Source of the DNA: Rhodopseudomonas palustris
GTDB taxonomy: Bacteria > Pseudomonadota > Alphaproteobacteria > Rhizobiales > Xanthobacteraceae
DNA: 64,000 nt
NCBI RefSeq assembly: GCF_007005445.1
Contig: NZ_CP041387.1
Location: 62,001 to 126,000, forward strand
Direction of reading: 5' to 3'
The first letter of the stretch is position 1, and each line of letters starts with the position of its first letter. Under the pieces are notes generated by a model. The model did no database searches. It saw only the letters and a program-made list of their open reading frames with translations, and had not been told where the DNA came from. Below, piece by piece: positions 46,921 to 55,295 of the stretch. A program made the translations under genes and the position numbers.

Positions 46921-47970
46921 ATGACCTCTACCGCCGCCTCGAAGATTCCCGTCACCGTCCTCACCGGCTATCTCGGTGCCGGCAAGACGACGCTGCTGAA
47001 CCGCATCCTGTCGGAGAATCACGGCAAGAAGTATGCGGTGATCGTCAACGAGTTCGGCGAGATCGGCATCGACAACGACCTGATTATCGGGGCCGACGAA
47101 GAAGTGTTCGAGATGAACAACGGGTGCGTCTGCTGCACCGTGCGTGGCGACCTGGTGCGGATTCTCGCCGGACTGATGAAGCGCAAGGGCAAGTTCGACG
47201 CGATCATCGTCGAAACCACCGGGCTCGCCGATCCGGCGCCGGTGGCGCAGACCTTCTTCGTCGACGAGGACGTGCAGAACGCCGCCCGGCTCGATGCGGT
47301 GGTCACCGTCGCCGACGCCAAATGGCTGAGCGAGCGGCTGAAGGATGCGCCGGAAGCCAAGAACCAGATCGCGTTCGCCGACGTCATCGTGCTGAACAAG
47401 ACCGATCTGGTGACGCCCGCCGAACTCGCCGAGGTCGAGGCCCGGATCCGCGCGATCAACCCCTACGCCAAGCTGCATCGCACCGAGCGCTGCCAGGTCG
47501 CGCTCGCCGATGTGCTGGAGCGCGGCGCGTTCGATCTCGACCGGATTCTCGAGATCGAGCCGGACTTCCTCGAGGCCGACGATCACGACCACCATCATGA
47601 TCACGACCATGGTCACCATCACCACGGCCACGACCATCATCACGGCCACGGTCTGAAGCACTACCACGACGAGCACATGCAATCGCTGTCGCTGAAGAGC
47701 GACAAGCCGCTCGACCCTGCCAAGTTCATGCCCTGGCTGCAGCAATTGGTGCAGACCGAAGGCGGCAAGATCCTGCGCTCCAAGGGCATCCTCGCCTTCA
47801 GGGGCGATGACGACCGCTACGTATTCCAGGGTGTGCACATGATGCTGGAAGGCGATCATCAGCGCGCCTGGCGGGACGGCGAGGTGCGCGAGAGCCGCGT
47901 GGTGTTCATCGGTCGCGATCTGCCCGAACAGGCGATCCGCGACGGCTTCGACAAGTGCATCGCGTCATGA
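46921..47970 (+). CDS. COG0523 GTPase, zinc-linked (CobW/ZigA/YeiR family)
   Basis: The 349-residue GTPase has Walker A GYLGAGKTTLLN, CVCCTVRGD (CxCC metal-binding motif), the switch region ETTGLADP and NKTD guanine specificity. A long His-rich run of some 40 residues (DDHDHHHDHDHGHHHHGHDH and more) precedes the C-terminal CobW_C domain (FMPWLQQLVQTEGGKILRSKGI). Such proteins deliver zinc to enzymes when zinc is scarce. Position in the znu operon and no cobalamin genes nearby favour the zinc role over CobW. Start ATG 46921, with GGAGCAAG upstream. It overlaps the WD40 gene. Confidence 0.9.
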   Translation: MTSTAASKIPVTVLTGYLGAGKTTLLNRILSENHGKKYAVIVNEFGEIGIDNDLIIGADEEVFEMNNGCVCCTVRGDLVRILAGLMKRKGKFDAIIVETTGLADPAPVAQTFFVDEDVQNAARLDAVVTVADAKWLSERLKDAPEAKNQIAFADVIVLNKTDLVTPAELAEVEARIRAINPYAKLHRTERCQVALADVLERGAFDLDRILEIEPDFLEADDHDHHHDHDHGHHHHGHDHHHGHGLKHYHDEHMQSLSLKSDKPLDPAKFMPWLQQLVQTEGGKILRSKGILAFRGDDDRYVFQGVHMMLEGDHQRAWRDGEVRESRVVFIGRDLPEQAIRDGFDKCIAS

Positions 47971-48986
47971 GCGGCTTCGATACGCCCGGCGAAGCCGGGT
48001 CGATCGCCTCGGTCACCGATCGGGTGAAGCCGGTCACGGTCGAAGGCGGCGCCGGCGCGGTTCACTTCCTCGGCGACACCGCGGTGTTCGTCGGCACCGA
48101 GGAGAACGCGACACTGGTGACCGCAGACGGCACCGTCTCGACCGTTGCGCTGCACGGCGGTGGCATCCTCAGCGTGGCCTGCGACGGCAAGCGCATCGTT
48201 ACCGGCGGCGACGACGGCAAGGTGATGCTGCTGGACGGCTCGGGCAAGTCTGAGACCTTCGCCACCGATGCCAAGCGGCGCTGGATCGACAATGTCGCGC
48301 TGCATCCGGACGGCGCGGTGGCGTGGTCGGCCGGCAAGATCGCCTATGTCCGCGCTCCGAAGGCCGAGGACAAGTCTTTCGAGGTGCCGTCCACGGTCGG
48401 CGGCCTCGCCTTCGCGCCAAAGGGGCTGCGGCTCGCGATCGCGCACTACAACGGTGTGACGCTGTGGTTTCCCAACATGGCCGGCAACGCCGAAGTGCTC
48501 GAATGGGCGGGCTCGCATCTCGGCGTGATGTTCAGTCCCGACAACCGCTTCCTGGTCACCGCGATGCACGAGCCGGCGCTGCACGGCTGGCGACTCGCGG
48601 ACTCCAAGCACATGCGGATGACCGGCTATCCGGGGCGGGTGCGGTCGATGGCCTGGACGGTCGGCGGCAAGGGGCTCGCCACCTCCGGCGCCGATGCGGT
48701 GATCATCTGGCCGTTCGCCAGCAAGGACGGGCCGATGGGCAAGCAGCCGGCGATGCTGGGGCCGCTCGAGGCACGGGTCAGCGCCGTCGCCTGTCATCCC
48801 AAGAACGACATCTTCGCCGCCGGCTACAGCGACGGCACCGTGCTGCTGGTGCGGATGAGCGACGGCGCCGAAATTCTCGCCCGGCGCAACGGCACCCCAC
48901 CGGTCGCCGCATTGGCCTGGAACGCCAAGGGCACGCTGCTGGCGTTTTCCGACGAGGATGGTGCGGCCGGCATCCTTCCGCTGTAA
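47967..48986 (+). CDS. WD40-repeat protein in the zinc operon
   Basis: The 339-residue protein consists of WD40-like blades (for example GGILSVACDGKRIVTGGDDGKVMLLD, VARLAFAPKGLRLAIAHYNGVTLW-type segments, and ISAVACHPKNDIFAAGYSDGTVLLV) that should form a seven-bladed propeller, with no other domain and no signal peptide. Its ATG overlaps the COG0523 gene stop (ATGA at 47967-47970), so the two are co-expressed. A role in zinc handling is only suggested by position. The start could also be 47955. Confidence 0.8.
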   Translation: MSGFDTPGEAGSIASVTDRVKPVTVEGGAGAVHFLGDTAVFVGTEENATLVTADGTVSTVALHGGGILSVACDGKRIVTGGDDGKVMLLDGSGKSETFATDAKRRWIDNVALHPDGAVAWSAGKIAYVRAPKAEDKSFEVPSTVGGLAFAPKGLRLAIAHYNGVTLWFPNMAGNAEVLEWAGSHLGVMFSPDNRFLVTAMHEPALHGWRLADSKHMRMTGYPGRVRSMAWTVGGKGLATSGADAVIIWPFASKDGPMGKQPAMLGPLEARVSAVACHPKNDIFAAGYSDGTVLLVRMSDGAEILARRNGTPPVAALAWNAKGTLLAFSDEDGAAGILPL

Positions 48987-49020
48987 GAGGAAGCCGTCTT
49001 TCGACTGCGGACGACTTCCG

Positions 49021-49743
49021 ATGCGTTTCCTGACCACCTTCCAGACCGCCGATTTCTTCGACACGCTGGTCAGCCTCTCCGTGGCCTTCGTGCTCGGCAT
49101 GCTGATCGGAGCCGAACGGCAGTATCGGACCCGTGCCGCGGGACTGCGCACCAACGTCCTGGTGGCGGTCGGCGCGGCCGCCTTCGTCGACCTGGCGATG
49201 CACCTCAAGGGTGTCGAGGGCACGGTGCATGTGATCGCCTATGTGGTGTCCGGCATCGGCTTTCTCGGCGCCGGGGTGATCATGAAAGAGGGCATGAACG
49301 TCCGCGGCCTCAACACCGCGGCGACGCTGTGGAGTTCGGCCGCGGTCGGTTGCTGTGCAGGCGCCGACCTCGCCGCGCAGGCCGCGGCACTGACCGTATT
49401 CGTGATCGCCGGAAACACGCTGCTGCGGCCGTTGGTCAATGCCATCAACCGTATCCCGTTCGACGAGCGCACCTCGGAAGCGACCTATTCGGTGCGTCTC
49501 ACCGCCGGGAGCGCCGCCGCCGGCCGGCTGCGCGAGCATCTCGAAGAAAAGCTGGAGCAGGCCGACTATCCGGTCGCGGATGTCGAGGTCGAATCCGTCG
49601 AGCACGCCGACGACAAGGTCGAGATCGTCGCCACGCTGGTCTCGACCGCTGTGGAGCCCAATGAGCTCGATGCGGTGGTGGCAGAACTCGGCAAGGAGCC
49701 GGGCGTCGAACACGCCGCCTGGGAAACCAGCACTAAAGATTGA
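49021..49743 (+). CDS. MgtC/SapB family membrane protein
   Basis: The 240-residue protein has about 5 membrane helices with the MgtC signatures LGMLIGAERQYRTRAAGLRTN and GIGFLGAGVIMKEG, and a C-terminal ACT-like domain (SEATYSVRLTAGSAAAGRL onward). MgtC proteins modulate the F-ATPase or magnesium homeostasis. It follows the WD40 gene by 34 bases and could be part of the metal operon. The start ATG 49021 comes after TTCCG rather than a strong ribosome site. Confidence 0.88.
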   Translation: MRFLTTFQTADFFDTLVSLSVAFVLGMLIGAERQYRTRAAGLRTNVLVAVGAAAFVDLAMHLKGVEGTVHVIAYVVSGIGFLGAGVIMKEGMNVRGLNTAATLWSSAAVGCCAGADLAAQAAALTVFVIAGNTLLRPLVNAINRIPFDERTSEATYSVRLTAGSAAAGRLREHLEEKLEQADYPVADVEVESVEHADDKVEIVATLVSTAVEPNELDAVVAELGKEPGVEHAAWETSTKD

Positions 49744-49850
49744 TTTAACCTTGTCGGCAAATGCGACCGTTCCGGAACCCGGTGCGACACCGGAACCCGG
49801 AACGATGCCCCCGCGCGCCGGTTGGTTCGGGCGAGGAAGGGACGAGGATC

Positions 49851-50204
49851 ATGACAGCAGACGACAACGACAAGGAGCGCGGTCTGAGGCGGGATCTGGT
49901 GCTGGCCGGCGTGCTGATCGCCGCGGGCGTGGCACTGTCCGGGCTGTCGCTGACCCAGATCGACACCCGCACCGGCGGGCTGCAGTTCGCCCAGGCGACC
50001 CCGCAGCCGCCGAGTTCGACACCCGGCGCGGAGCACAGGCCGGCTGCATCGCAGGACGCGCAGCCGACCGGCGCGCGGCCCCACGACATTCCGCCACAGC
50101 CCGCCCGTCCTGACCAGGACGCGGTGCAGTCCGGCGCCAGGCCGGCGCTGCCGCCTGCGCCGCCGGAGAAGATCGGCGAACCGATCAAGCCGAAGGGCGG
50201 CTGA
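49851..50204 (+). CDS. Small single-span protein, Pro/Ala-rich
   Basis: The 117-residue product has a membrane helix (about 16-36, LVLAGVLIAAGVALSGL) and a periplasmic, disordered Pro/Gln/Ala-rich tail (ATPQPPSSTPGAEHRPAAS). GAGGATC precedes ATG 49851 weakly. No family is recognised. It is a plausible but unproven gene; the tail is typical of signal-anchor proteins of unknown function. Confidence 0.6.
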   Translation: MTADDNDKERGLRRDLVLAGVLIAAGVALSGLSLTQIDTRTGGLQFAQATPQPPSSTPGAEHRPAASQDAQPTGARPHDIPPQPARPDQDAVQSGARPALPPAPPEKIGEPIKPKGG

Positions 50205-50473
50205 ACCGACGACAGTTAGAAACGGAAGATTGAACCTGGCCGGGCCGCGTTTCGCGAGCCCGGTCTTTCTTTGCTGTGCGCACGGCAGCGATCGCGCGGT
50301 CGGCAGGAGATTCGGGTTCGCGCTTCGCGCGCCCCGGAATGACTCGGGGTGGGGCAATTGGGATCACACCGTCATTCCGGGGCGCGAGCGCAGCTCGCGA
50401 ACCCGGAATCTCGAGGTGTTCTGGCAGAAGGCGGACAACGCGAACGCTGTCCGCCCAAAGGCCGTCCGGCGAC
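50205..50473. repeat. Intergenic region with a long inverted repeat
   Basis: Between 50309 and 50415 two arms (GATTCGGGTTCGCGCTTCGCG.. and its near-inverted partner TCATTCCGGGGCGCGAGCGCAGC..) form a large interspersed repeat. It lies between the converging small-protein and hss genes. Confidence 0.6.
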
Positions 50474-51904
50474 TCAGCGCACCAGGACGTTCTTGAACTG
50501 CCACGGATCGGAGGTGTCGATGTCCTCCGGGAACAGGCCGGGGCGGTCGGTGAGCGGGGTCCAGTCGGTGTAGTAGCCCTTCACCGGGCCGAGATACGGC
50601 ATCTGCACCTCGAGGCAGCGGCGGAAGTCCATCTCGTCGGCCTCGACGATGCCGGCTTCGGGGTTTTCCAGCGCCCACACCATGCCGGCCAGCACAGCCG
50701 ACGACACCTGCATGCCGGTGGCGTTCTGATACGGGCAGACCTTGCGGGTTTCCTCGATCGAGAGCTGCGAGCCGTACCAGTAGGCGTTCTTGGCGTGGCC
50801 GTAGACCAGCACGCCGAGCTCGTCGATGCCATCGACGATCTCGTTCTCGTCCAGGATGTGCCACTTCGGCTGCATCTTGCCTTCTGCGCCGAACATCTCG
50901 TGCAGCGACAGCACCGCATCGTTGGCCGGGTGATAGGCGTAGTGGCAGGTCGGCCGGTACACCACGTTCTGGCCGTCGCGCACCGTGAAGTAGTCGGCGA
51001 TCGAGATCGACTCGTTGTGGGTGACGAGGAAGCCGTACTGCGCGCCCGGGGTCGGGCACCAGGTGCGGACGCGGGTGTTGGCGCCCGGTTGCAGCAGGTA
51101 GATCGCGGCCTGACAGCCTTCGGTGTGCTTGCGGCCGTTGTCCGGGATCCACTTCTCGTGCGTGCCCCAGCCCAGTTCGGCCGGCTGCAGGCCTTCGGAC
51201 ACGAAGCCTTCGACCGACCAGGTGTTGACGAACACGTTCATCGGCTTCGGGGTCTTGGCGCGCTGGGTATCACGCTCGGCGATGTGGATGCCCTTGACGC
51301 CGAGCTTCTGAGCGAGCTGGCCCCAGCCTTCGCGGCTCTTCGGTTCGTTGATTTCGGTGCCGGTGTCGCGGGCGATGTCGAGCAGCGCCTGCTTGACGAG
51401 CCACGACACCATGCCGGGGTTGGCGCCGCAGGTCGACACCGCGGTGGTGCCGCCGGGATTCTTGGCCTTGGCGGCCAGCAGCGTCTCGCGCAGCGCGTAG
51501 TTGGAGCGCTTCTCCGGGCCGGCATTCTTGTCGAAATAGAACCCGAGCCAAGGCTCGACCACGGTGTCGATGTACAGCGAGCCGATCTCGCGGCACATCG
51601 TCATGATGTCGACCGAGCCGGTATCGACCGACAGATTGACGCAGAAGCCCTGGCCGCCGCCTTCGGTCAGCAGCGGGACCAGCAGTTCGCGGTAGTTGTC
51701 CTTGGTGACCGCCTGCTTGATGAAGCGGACGCCGTGCTTCTCGGCGAGTTCGCCGTCCGCGTGCGGATCGATGATCACGAACCGCTTCTTGTCGTACTCG
51801 AAGTGTCGCTCGATCAGGGGCAGCGTGCCCTTGCCGATCGAGCCGAAGCCGATCATCACGATGGGGCCGGTGATCTTGGCGTGGATCTTCGAAGTGGACG
51901 ACAT
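50474..51904 (-). CDS. hss: Homospermidine synthase
   Basis: The 476-residue NAD-dependent enzyme forms homospermidine from two putrescines (or putrescine and spermidine). The N-terminal Rossmann motif is IVMIGFGSIGKGTL, followed by LDIARDTGTEINEP and catalytic-region residues as in Blastochloris Hss. The family length and the sequence TDWTPLTDRPGLFPEDI near the end match. Its substrate putrescine would come from the ornithine decarboxylase at 54153-55295. A ribosome site upstream of 51904 is weak. Confidence 0.93.
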   Translation of the reverse strand: MSSTSKIHAKITGPIVMIGFGSIGKGTLPLIERHFEYDKKRFVIIDPHADGELAEKHGVRFIKQAVTKDNYRELLVPLLTEGGGQGFCVNLSVDTGSVDIMTMCREIGSLYIDTVVEPWLGFYFDKNAGPEKRSNYALRETLLAAKAKNPGGTTAVSTCGANPGMVSWLVKQALLDIARDTGTEINEPKSREGWGQLAQKLGVKGIHIAERDTQRAKTPKPMNVFVNTWSVEGFVSEGLQPAELGWGTHEKWIPDNGRKHTEGCQAAIYLLQPGANTRVRTWCPTPGAQYGFLVTHNESISIADYFTVRDGQNVVYRPTCHYAYHPANDAVLSLHEMFGAEGKMQPKWHILDENEIVDGIDELGVLVYGHAKNAYWYGSQLSIEETRKVCPYQNATGMQVSSAVLAGMVWALENPEAGIVEADEMDFRRCLEVQMPYLGPVKGYYTDWTPLTDRPGLFPEDIDTSDPWQFKNVLVR

Positions 51905-52022
51905 CAGGTTTGAACTCCGGACAGTGGGACAGGGATCACGCCGCTATGTGCGGACAGGACAGTTCGGGAATGTGACGGCGAGGTGAACTTCGGATGTCAC
52001 CTGCGACCCGTAGGACGAGTGG

Positions 52023-52427
52023 TCAGTTCGGTTCGGACACGCTGAGTACCGTCAGGGAACGCCGTTCGCCCGACGGGGTCTCGAAACTGATCGACTGTCC
52101 GACCGAGAGGCCGATAAGGGCGGCACCGATCGGGGTCAATATCGAAATACGACCAGCTTCGACGTCCGCCTCGGTCGGATATACCAGCGTCACGTGTTTT
52201 TCCTTGCCGGTGGTATCGTCCCGGAAGGTCAGGGCGGATTCCATGCAGACGATCCCCGGCAGGGGGGCGCTGTCAGGGGCGACACTGGCGCGGGCGACCT
52301 CGCCGGCGAGGAATTCGGCCGTGGCCGGATAGCGCTGCGCGGCGACCTCGGCGAGTTGGCCGAGCCGTTCGGCATCACGGCTGCGGAGGGTAATCGGCGG
52401 GCGCTGGGTACGAATGGTCTGAATCAT
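52023..52427 (-). CDS. rnk: Rnk/GreA-like regulator of nucleoside diphosphate kinase
   Basis: The protein (134 residues from ATG 52427; a GTG at 52436 would add 3) shows the Rnk arrangement: N-terminal short coiled coil, then GreA/GreB C-terminal domain LTFRDDTTGKEKHVTLVYPTEADVEAGRISILTPIGAALIGLSVGQSI. Such proteins bind RNA polymerase near the secondary channel without cleavage activity. It is on the same strand as hss, 118 bases upstream of it. Confidence 0.82.
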   Translation of the reverse strand: MIQTIRTQRPPITLRSRDAERLGQLAEVAAQRYPATAEFLAGEVARASVAPDSAPLPGIVCMESALTFRDDTTGKEKHVTLVYPTEADVEAGRISILTPIGAALIGLSVGQSISFETPSGERRSLTVLSVSEPN

Positions 52428-52638
52428 GTCTTTCACGGGTCCTTGTCACGCCGCGCGCCTGATGCGCATCGGCATTCACGGGATAAGTAGCAGTCTGAAA
52501 AAAGGGGAGAGGTCGTCGACGAGATCGTTAAGCCCGGACGGCGCACGCGCGCGCCCGGGTCACCTTCCTGCGTGAAGGCGACCGGCGCGCAGCATCAAAC
52601 GGTTGCGGGGCAAGATCGTCATGATCGTCGGAACGTAG

Positions 52639-52668
52639 GGCTCCCCGCCCGAAAGTCAACGGGGAGCC
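52639..52668 (-). terminator. Hairpin after the ridA-like gene
   Basis: GGCTCCCCG (52639-52647) and CGGGGAGCC (52660-52668) form a perfect 9-bp stem with a 12-base loop just past the RidA gene end on the minus strand. There is no strong T-run. Confidence 0.55.
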
Positions 52669-52691
52669 GATTATCGTACAAATAGATGGAC

Positions 52692-53078
52692 TTAGCTGCG
52701 GCGCTTGGCGGTGACTTCGATCTCGATCTTCATTTCCGGCTTGTACAGGCCGGCGACCGCGACAATCGTGGCCGCCGGGCGGATCTCGGAGAGGTTCTCG
52801 CCGCACACCGCGAACACCGCATCGGCATCCTTCGGGTCGGTGATGTAGTAGGTCGCCCGCACGATGTCTTCCATCGCAAAACCGGCTTCCTTCAGGGCTG
52901 CGCCGATCGTCTTGAAGCAGTTCCGGGTCTGCGAGGTGACGTCCTCGGGCAGTGTCATCGTGGTGTAGTCGTAGCCGGTGGTCCCGGAAACGAAGACGAA
53001 ATCACCGTCGACCACGGCGCGGCTGTAGCCGGCAGTTTTTTCGAACGGCGATCCGGTGGAAATCAGGCGACGCGACAT
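52692..53078 (-). CDS. RidA family protein (YjgF/YER057c/UK114)
   Basis: The 128-residue enamine/imine deaminase removes reactive 2-aminoacrylate-type intermediates. The family strands are AGYSRAVVDGDFVFVSGTTG and the C-terminal region IRPAATIVAVAGLYKPEMKIEIE. The Arg that binds carboxylates is R105-like in EIRPAAT. The start at ATG 53078 (MSRRLISTGSPFEK) matches; the frame to 53114 is not part of it. It is separated from the polyamine genes by 100 bases. Confidence 0.88.
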   Translation of the reverse strand: MSRRLISTGSPFEKTAGYSRAVVDGDFVFVSGTTGYDYTTMTLPEDVTSQTRNCFKTIGAALKEAGFAMEDIVRATYYITDPKDADAVFAVCGENLSEIRPAATIVAVAGLYKPEMKIEIEVTAKRRS

Positions 53079-53174
53079 TGAAGCAATCCTGGAACTGAGA
53101 GAGACGGCAGCCAATGCCGCGTCTGGTTTTGCAAATCAAGGCCGAGACTGTCTCAGCCCTGACACACGATCGGG

Positions 53175-53342
53175 TTAAGCTGCGGTTGTTTCGGCTCCGC
53201 GGCCGCGCCGCCGGCGCAAGGCGTCGACGGCGATCTTGAGAGCGAACACGGCGAGCACCAGCACCGTGACACGCGGGCGCTTGGCCGGATCGCGCGGTGC
53301 GAAGACGCGGTGAGTCGGGCGCGGCAATCGAAGAAAACGCAT
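53175..53342 (-). CDS. 55-residue small membrane protein, translationally coupled to GNAT gene
   Basis: Too short for most gene callers, but well supported: ATG 53342 is preceded by AAGGAGG, which overlaps the stop of the GNAT gene (53353-53355), and it ends at TAA 53175-53177. The product has a basic N-terminus (MRFLRLPRPTHRVFAP), a membrane helix (about 25-41, VTVLVLAVFALKIAVDA) and a C-terminal RRRRGRGAET cluster. It is likely one transcript with the acetyltransferase. No family is recognised. Confidence 0.65.
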   Translation of the reverse strand: MRFLRLPRPTHRVFAPRDPAKRPRVTVLVLAVFALKIAVDALRRRRGRGAETTAA

Positions 53343-53352
53343 CGGCCCCTCC

Positions 53353-53940
53353 TTACGCGGCGCGACGAAGACGCGCCCGCTCGGCGCGCGCCGGCTTGGC
53401 GGTGGTACCGGTGGCGACGATCAGGCCGGCGGCACCGTCGAGCGCGCCCTTGCGCAGTTCGAGGCCGAGCAGGCGGTCGCGCTCGAATGGGCCGGGCAGC
53501 GCCAGCGCATCCATCTTATCAGTCGTGAAGCCGAACCGCGCGTAGTACGGCGCGTCGCCGAGCAGGATCACCGCGCCGTGGCCGCGCGCGGCGGCTTCCG
53601 CCAGCGCCGCGCGCATCAGTGCGCCGCCGACGCCGAATTCGCGGCAGGACGGATCGACGGCGAGGGGGCCGAGCACGAGTGCGGCCCGGCCCCCTGCGTC
53701 GACATGCCAGAGCCGAACGGTGCCGACCAGCCGGCCTTGACGGACCGCGGAGAAGGCGAGGCCTTCCGCGGGCGCGCGTCCATCACGCAAACGCTGGCAG
53801 GTGCGCGCGTGGCGGTTTTCGCCGAAGCACGCATCCAGCAGGCGCTCACGCGCGGCAATGTCGGAGCTCTTTTCCGCACGGATCGCGAACGGAACGGCTG
53901 CGACGTTCAAGGCAGTCAGGGGGGCGAGGGTGTTCGTCAT
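53353..53940 (-). CDS. GNAT family N-acetyltransferase
   Basis: The 195-residue protein has a GNAT domain with LVLGPLAVDPSCREFGVGGALMRAALAEA (motif A, pyrophosphate-binding R/Q-x-x-G-x-G replaced by EFGVGG) and APYYARFGFTT (motif B). The nearby ornithine decarboxylase and homospermidine synthase suggest a polyamine or other amine substrate, but the family is too broad for certainty. It is followed by the 55-residue gene. Confidence 0.82.
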   Translation of the reverse strand: MTNTLAPLTALNVAAVPFAIRAEKSSDIAARERLLDACFGENRHARTCQRLRDGRAPAEGLAFSAVRQGRLVGTVRLWHVDAGGRAALVLGPLAVDPSCREFGVGGALMRAALAEAAARGHGAVILLGDAPYYARFGFTTDKMDALALPGPFERDRLLGLELRKGALDGAAGLIVATGTTAKPARAERARLRRAA

Positions 53941-54152
53941 GGCACGTCGATCCCCACACTGTCCGGTGAACCGCACCGGCAGCGTGTTGTCAGCAAACAG
54001 CGATGTGACAGGGAGAGGCCGGCAAGCCGGCCTCGATTCTTCTTCTCCCTCTCCCGCTCGCGGGAGAGGGCCGGGGATGAGGGCGAGTCGCCCTTCCCCC
54101 ACCCGGACCGCCTCCGATCCAACCTCCTCCGCAAGCGGAGAGGTGAACGGAG
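53941..54152. repeat. Interspersed repeats between GNAT and ornithine decarboxylase
   Basis: Within these 212 bases lie GAGAGGCCGGCAAGCCGGCCTC (54017-54038, a hairpin), CTCTCCCGCTCGCGGGAGAG (54049-54068) and AACCTCCTCCGCAAGCGGAGAGG (54121-54143). The family resembles 375-477. They can act as a terminator region for the decarboxylase and no gene is seen. Confidence 0.55.
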
Positions 54153-55295
54153 TTAGATGTGATAGGTCGCCAGCGGCGGGAAGCCGTTGAACGCCACCGC
54201 CGAGTAGGTCGACGTATAGGCGCCGGTGCCTTCGATCAGCAGCTTGTCGCCGATCTCCAGCGTCACCGGCAGCGGATACGGCAGCTTCTCGTACAGCACG
54301 TCGGCGGAGTCGCAGGTCGGGCCGGCGAGCACGCAGGGCGTCATCTCGGCGCCGTCGTGGCGCGATTTGATCGCGTAGCGGATCGACTCGTCCATCGTCT
54401 CGGCCAGACCGCCGAACTTGCCGATGTCGAGATACACCCAACGCGTCTCGTCGTCGTCGCTCTTCTTCGAGATCAGAACGACTTCGGTCTCGATCACGCC
54501 GGCGTTGCCGACCATGCCGCGGCCCGGCTCGATGATGGTCTCCGGGATCTGGTTGCCGAAGTGCTTGCGCAGCGCCCGGAAGATCGAGCGGCCGTACTGC
54601 ACCACAGGCGGAACCTCCTTCAGATACTTGGTCGGGAAGCCGCCGCCCATGTTGACCATCGACAGGTTGATGCCGCGCTCGGCGCAGTCGCGGAACACCT
54701 GCGCGGCCATCGCCAGCGCACGGTCCCACGCCTTCACTTTGCGCTGCTGGGAGCCGACATGGAACGAGATGCCGTAGGCTTCCAGGCCGAGACGCTTGGC
54801 GACGTCGAGCACGTCGACCGCCATCTCCGGATCGCAGCCGAACTTGCGCGACAGCGGCCACTCGGCGCCGGCGCAGTCGTACAGGATGCGGCAGAACACC
54901 TTCGAGCCGGGCGCCACGCGCGCGATCTTCTCCACCTCGGCGGTGCAGTCGACCGAGAACAGGCGAATGCCGAGCTCGTAGGCGCGCGCGATGTCGCGCT
55001 CCTTCTTGATGGTGTTGCCGAACGAGATGCGGTCGGGGGTCGCTCCCGCGGCCAGCGCCATCTGGATTTCCTGCACCGAGGCGCAGTCGAAGCACGAGCC
55101 GAGCGAGGCCAGCAGCGACAGCACTTCCGGCGCCGGGTTGGCCTTGATCGCATAGAACACGCGGCTGTCCGGCAGCGCCTTGGCGAAATGCATGAAGTTG
55201 TCGCGGACCACTTCGAGGTCGACGACCAGGCACGGCTCGACGTCCAGACCCTTGGCGCGGCGGTCGCGCAGGAATTCGCGGATACGTTCGGTCAT
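54153..55295 (-). CDS. speC: Ornithine decarboxylase (type III PLP fold, eukaryote-like)
   Basis: The 380-residue enzyme belongs to the alanine-racemase-fold ornithine/lysine decarboxylases and makes putrescine. The PLP Lys is K50 (FYAIKANP), with SFHVGSQQRK, NMGGGFPTKY, EPGRGMVGN and the cysteine loop GPTCDSAD typical of eukaryotic-type ODC. It supplies putrescine for homospermidine synthase at 50474. Some relatives prefer lysine, so dual activity is possible. The upstream 665 bases are non-coding and may regulate it. Confidence 0.93.
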   Translation of the reverse strand: MTERIREFLRDRRAKGLDVEPCLVVDLEVVRDNFMHFAKALPDSRVFYAIKANPAPEVLSLLASLGSCFDCASVQEIQMALAAGATPDRISFGNTIKKERDIARAYELGIRLFSVDCTAEVEKIARVAPGSKVFCRILYDCAGAEWPLSRKFGCDPEMAVDVLDVAKRLGLEAYGISFHVGSQQRKVKAWDRALAMAAQVFRDCAERGINLSMVNMGGGFPTKYLKEVPPVVQYGRSIFRALRKHFGNQIPETIIEPGRGMVGNAGVIETEVVLISKKSDDDETRWVYLDIGKFGGLAETMDESIRYAIKSRHDGAEMTPCVLAGPTCDSADVLYEKLPYPLPVTLEIGDKLLIEGTGAYTSTYSAVAFNGFPPLATYHI

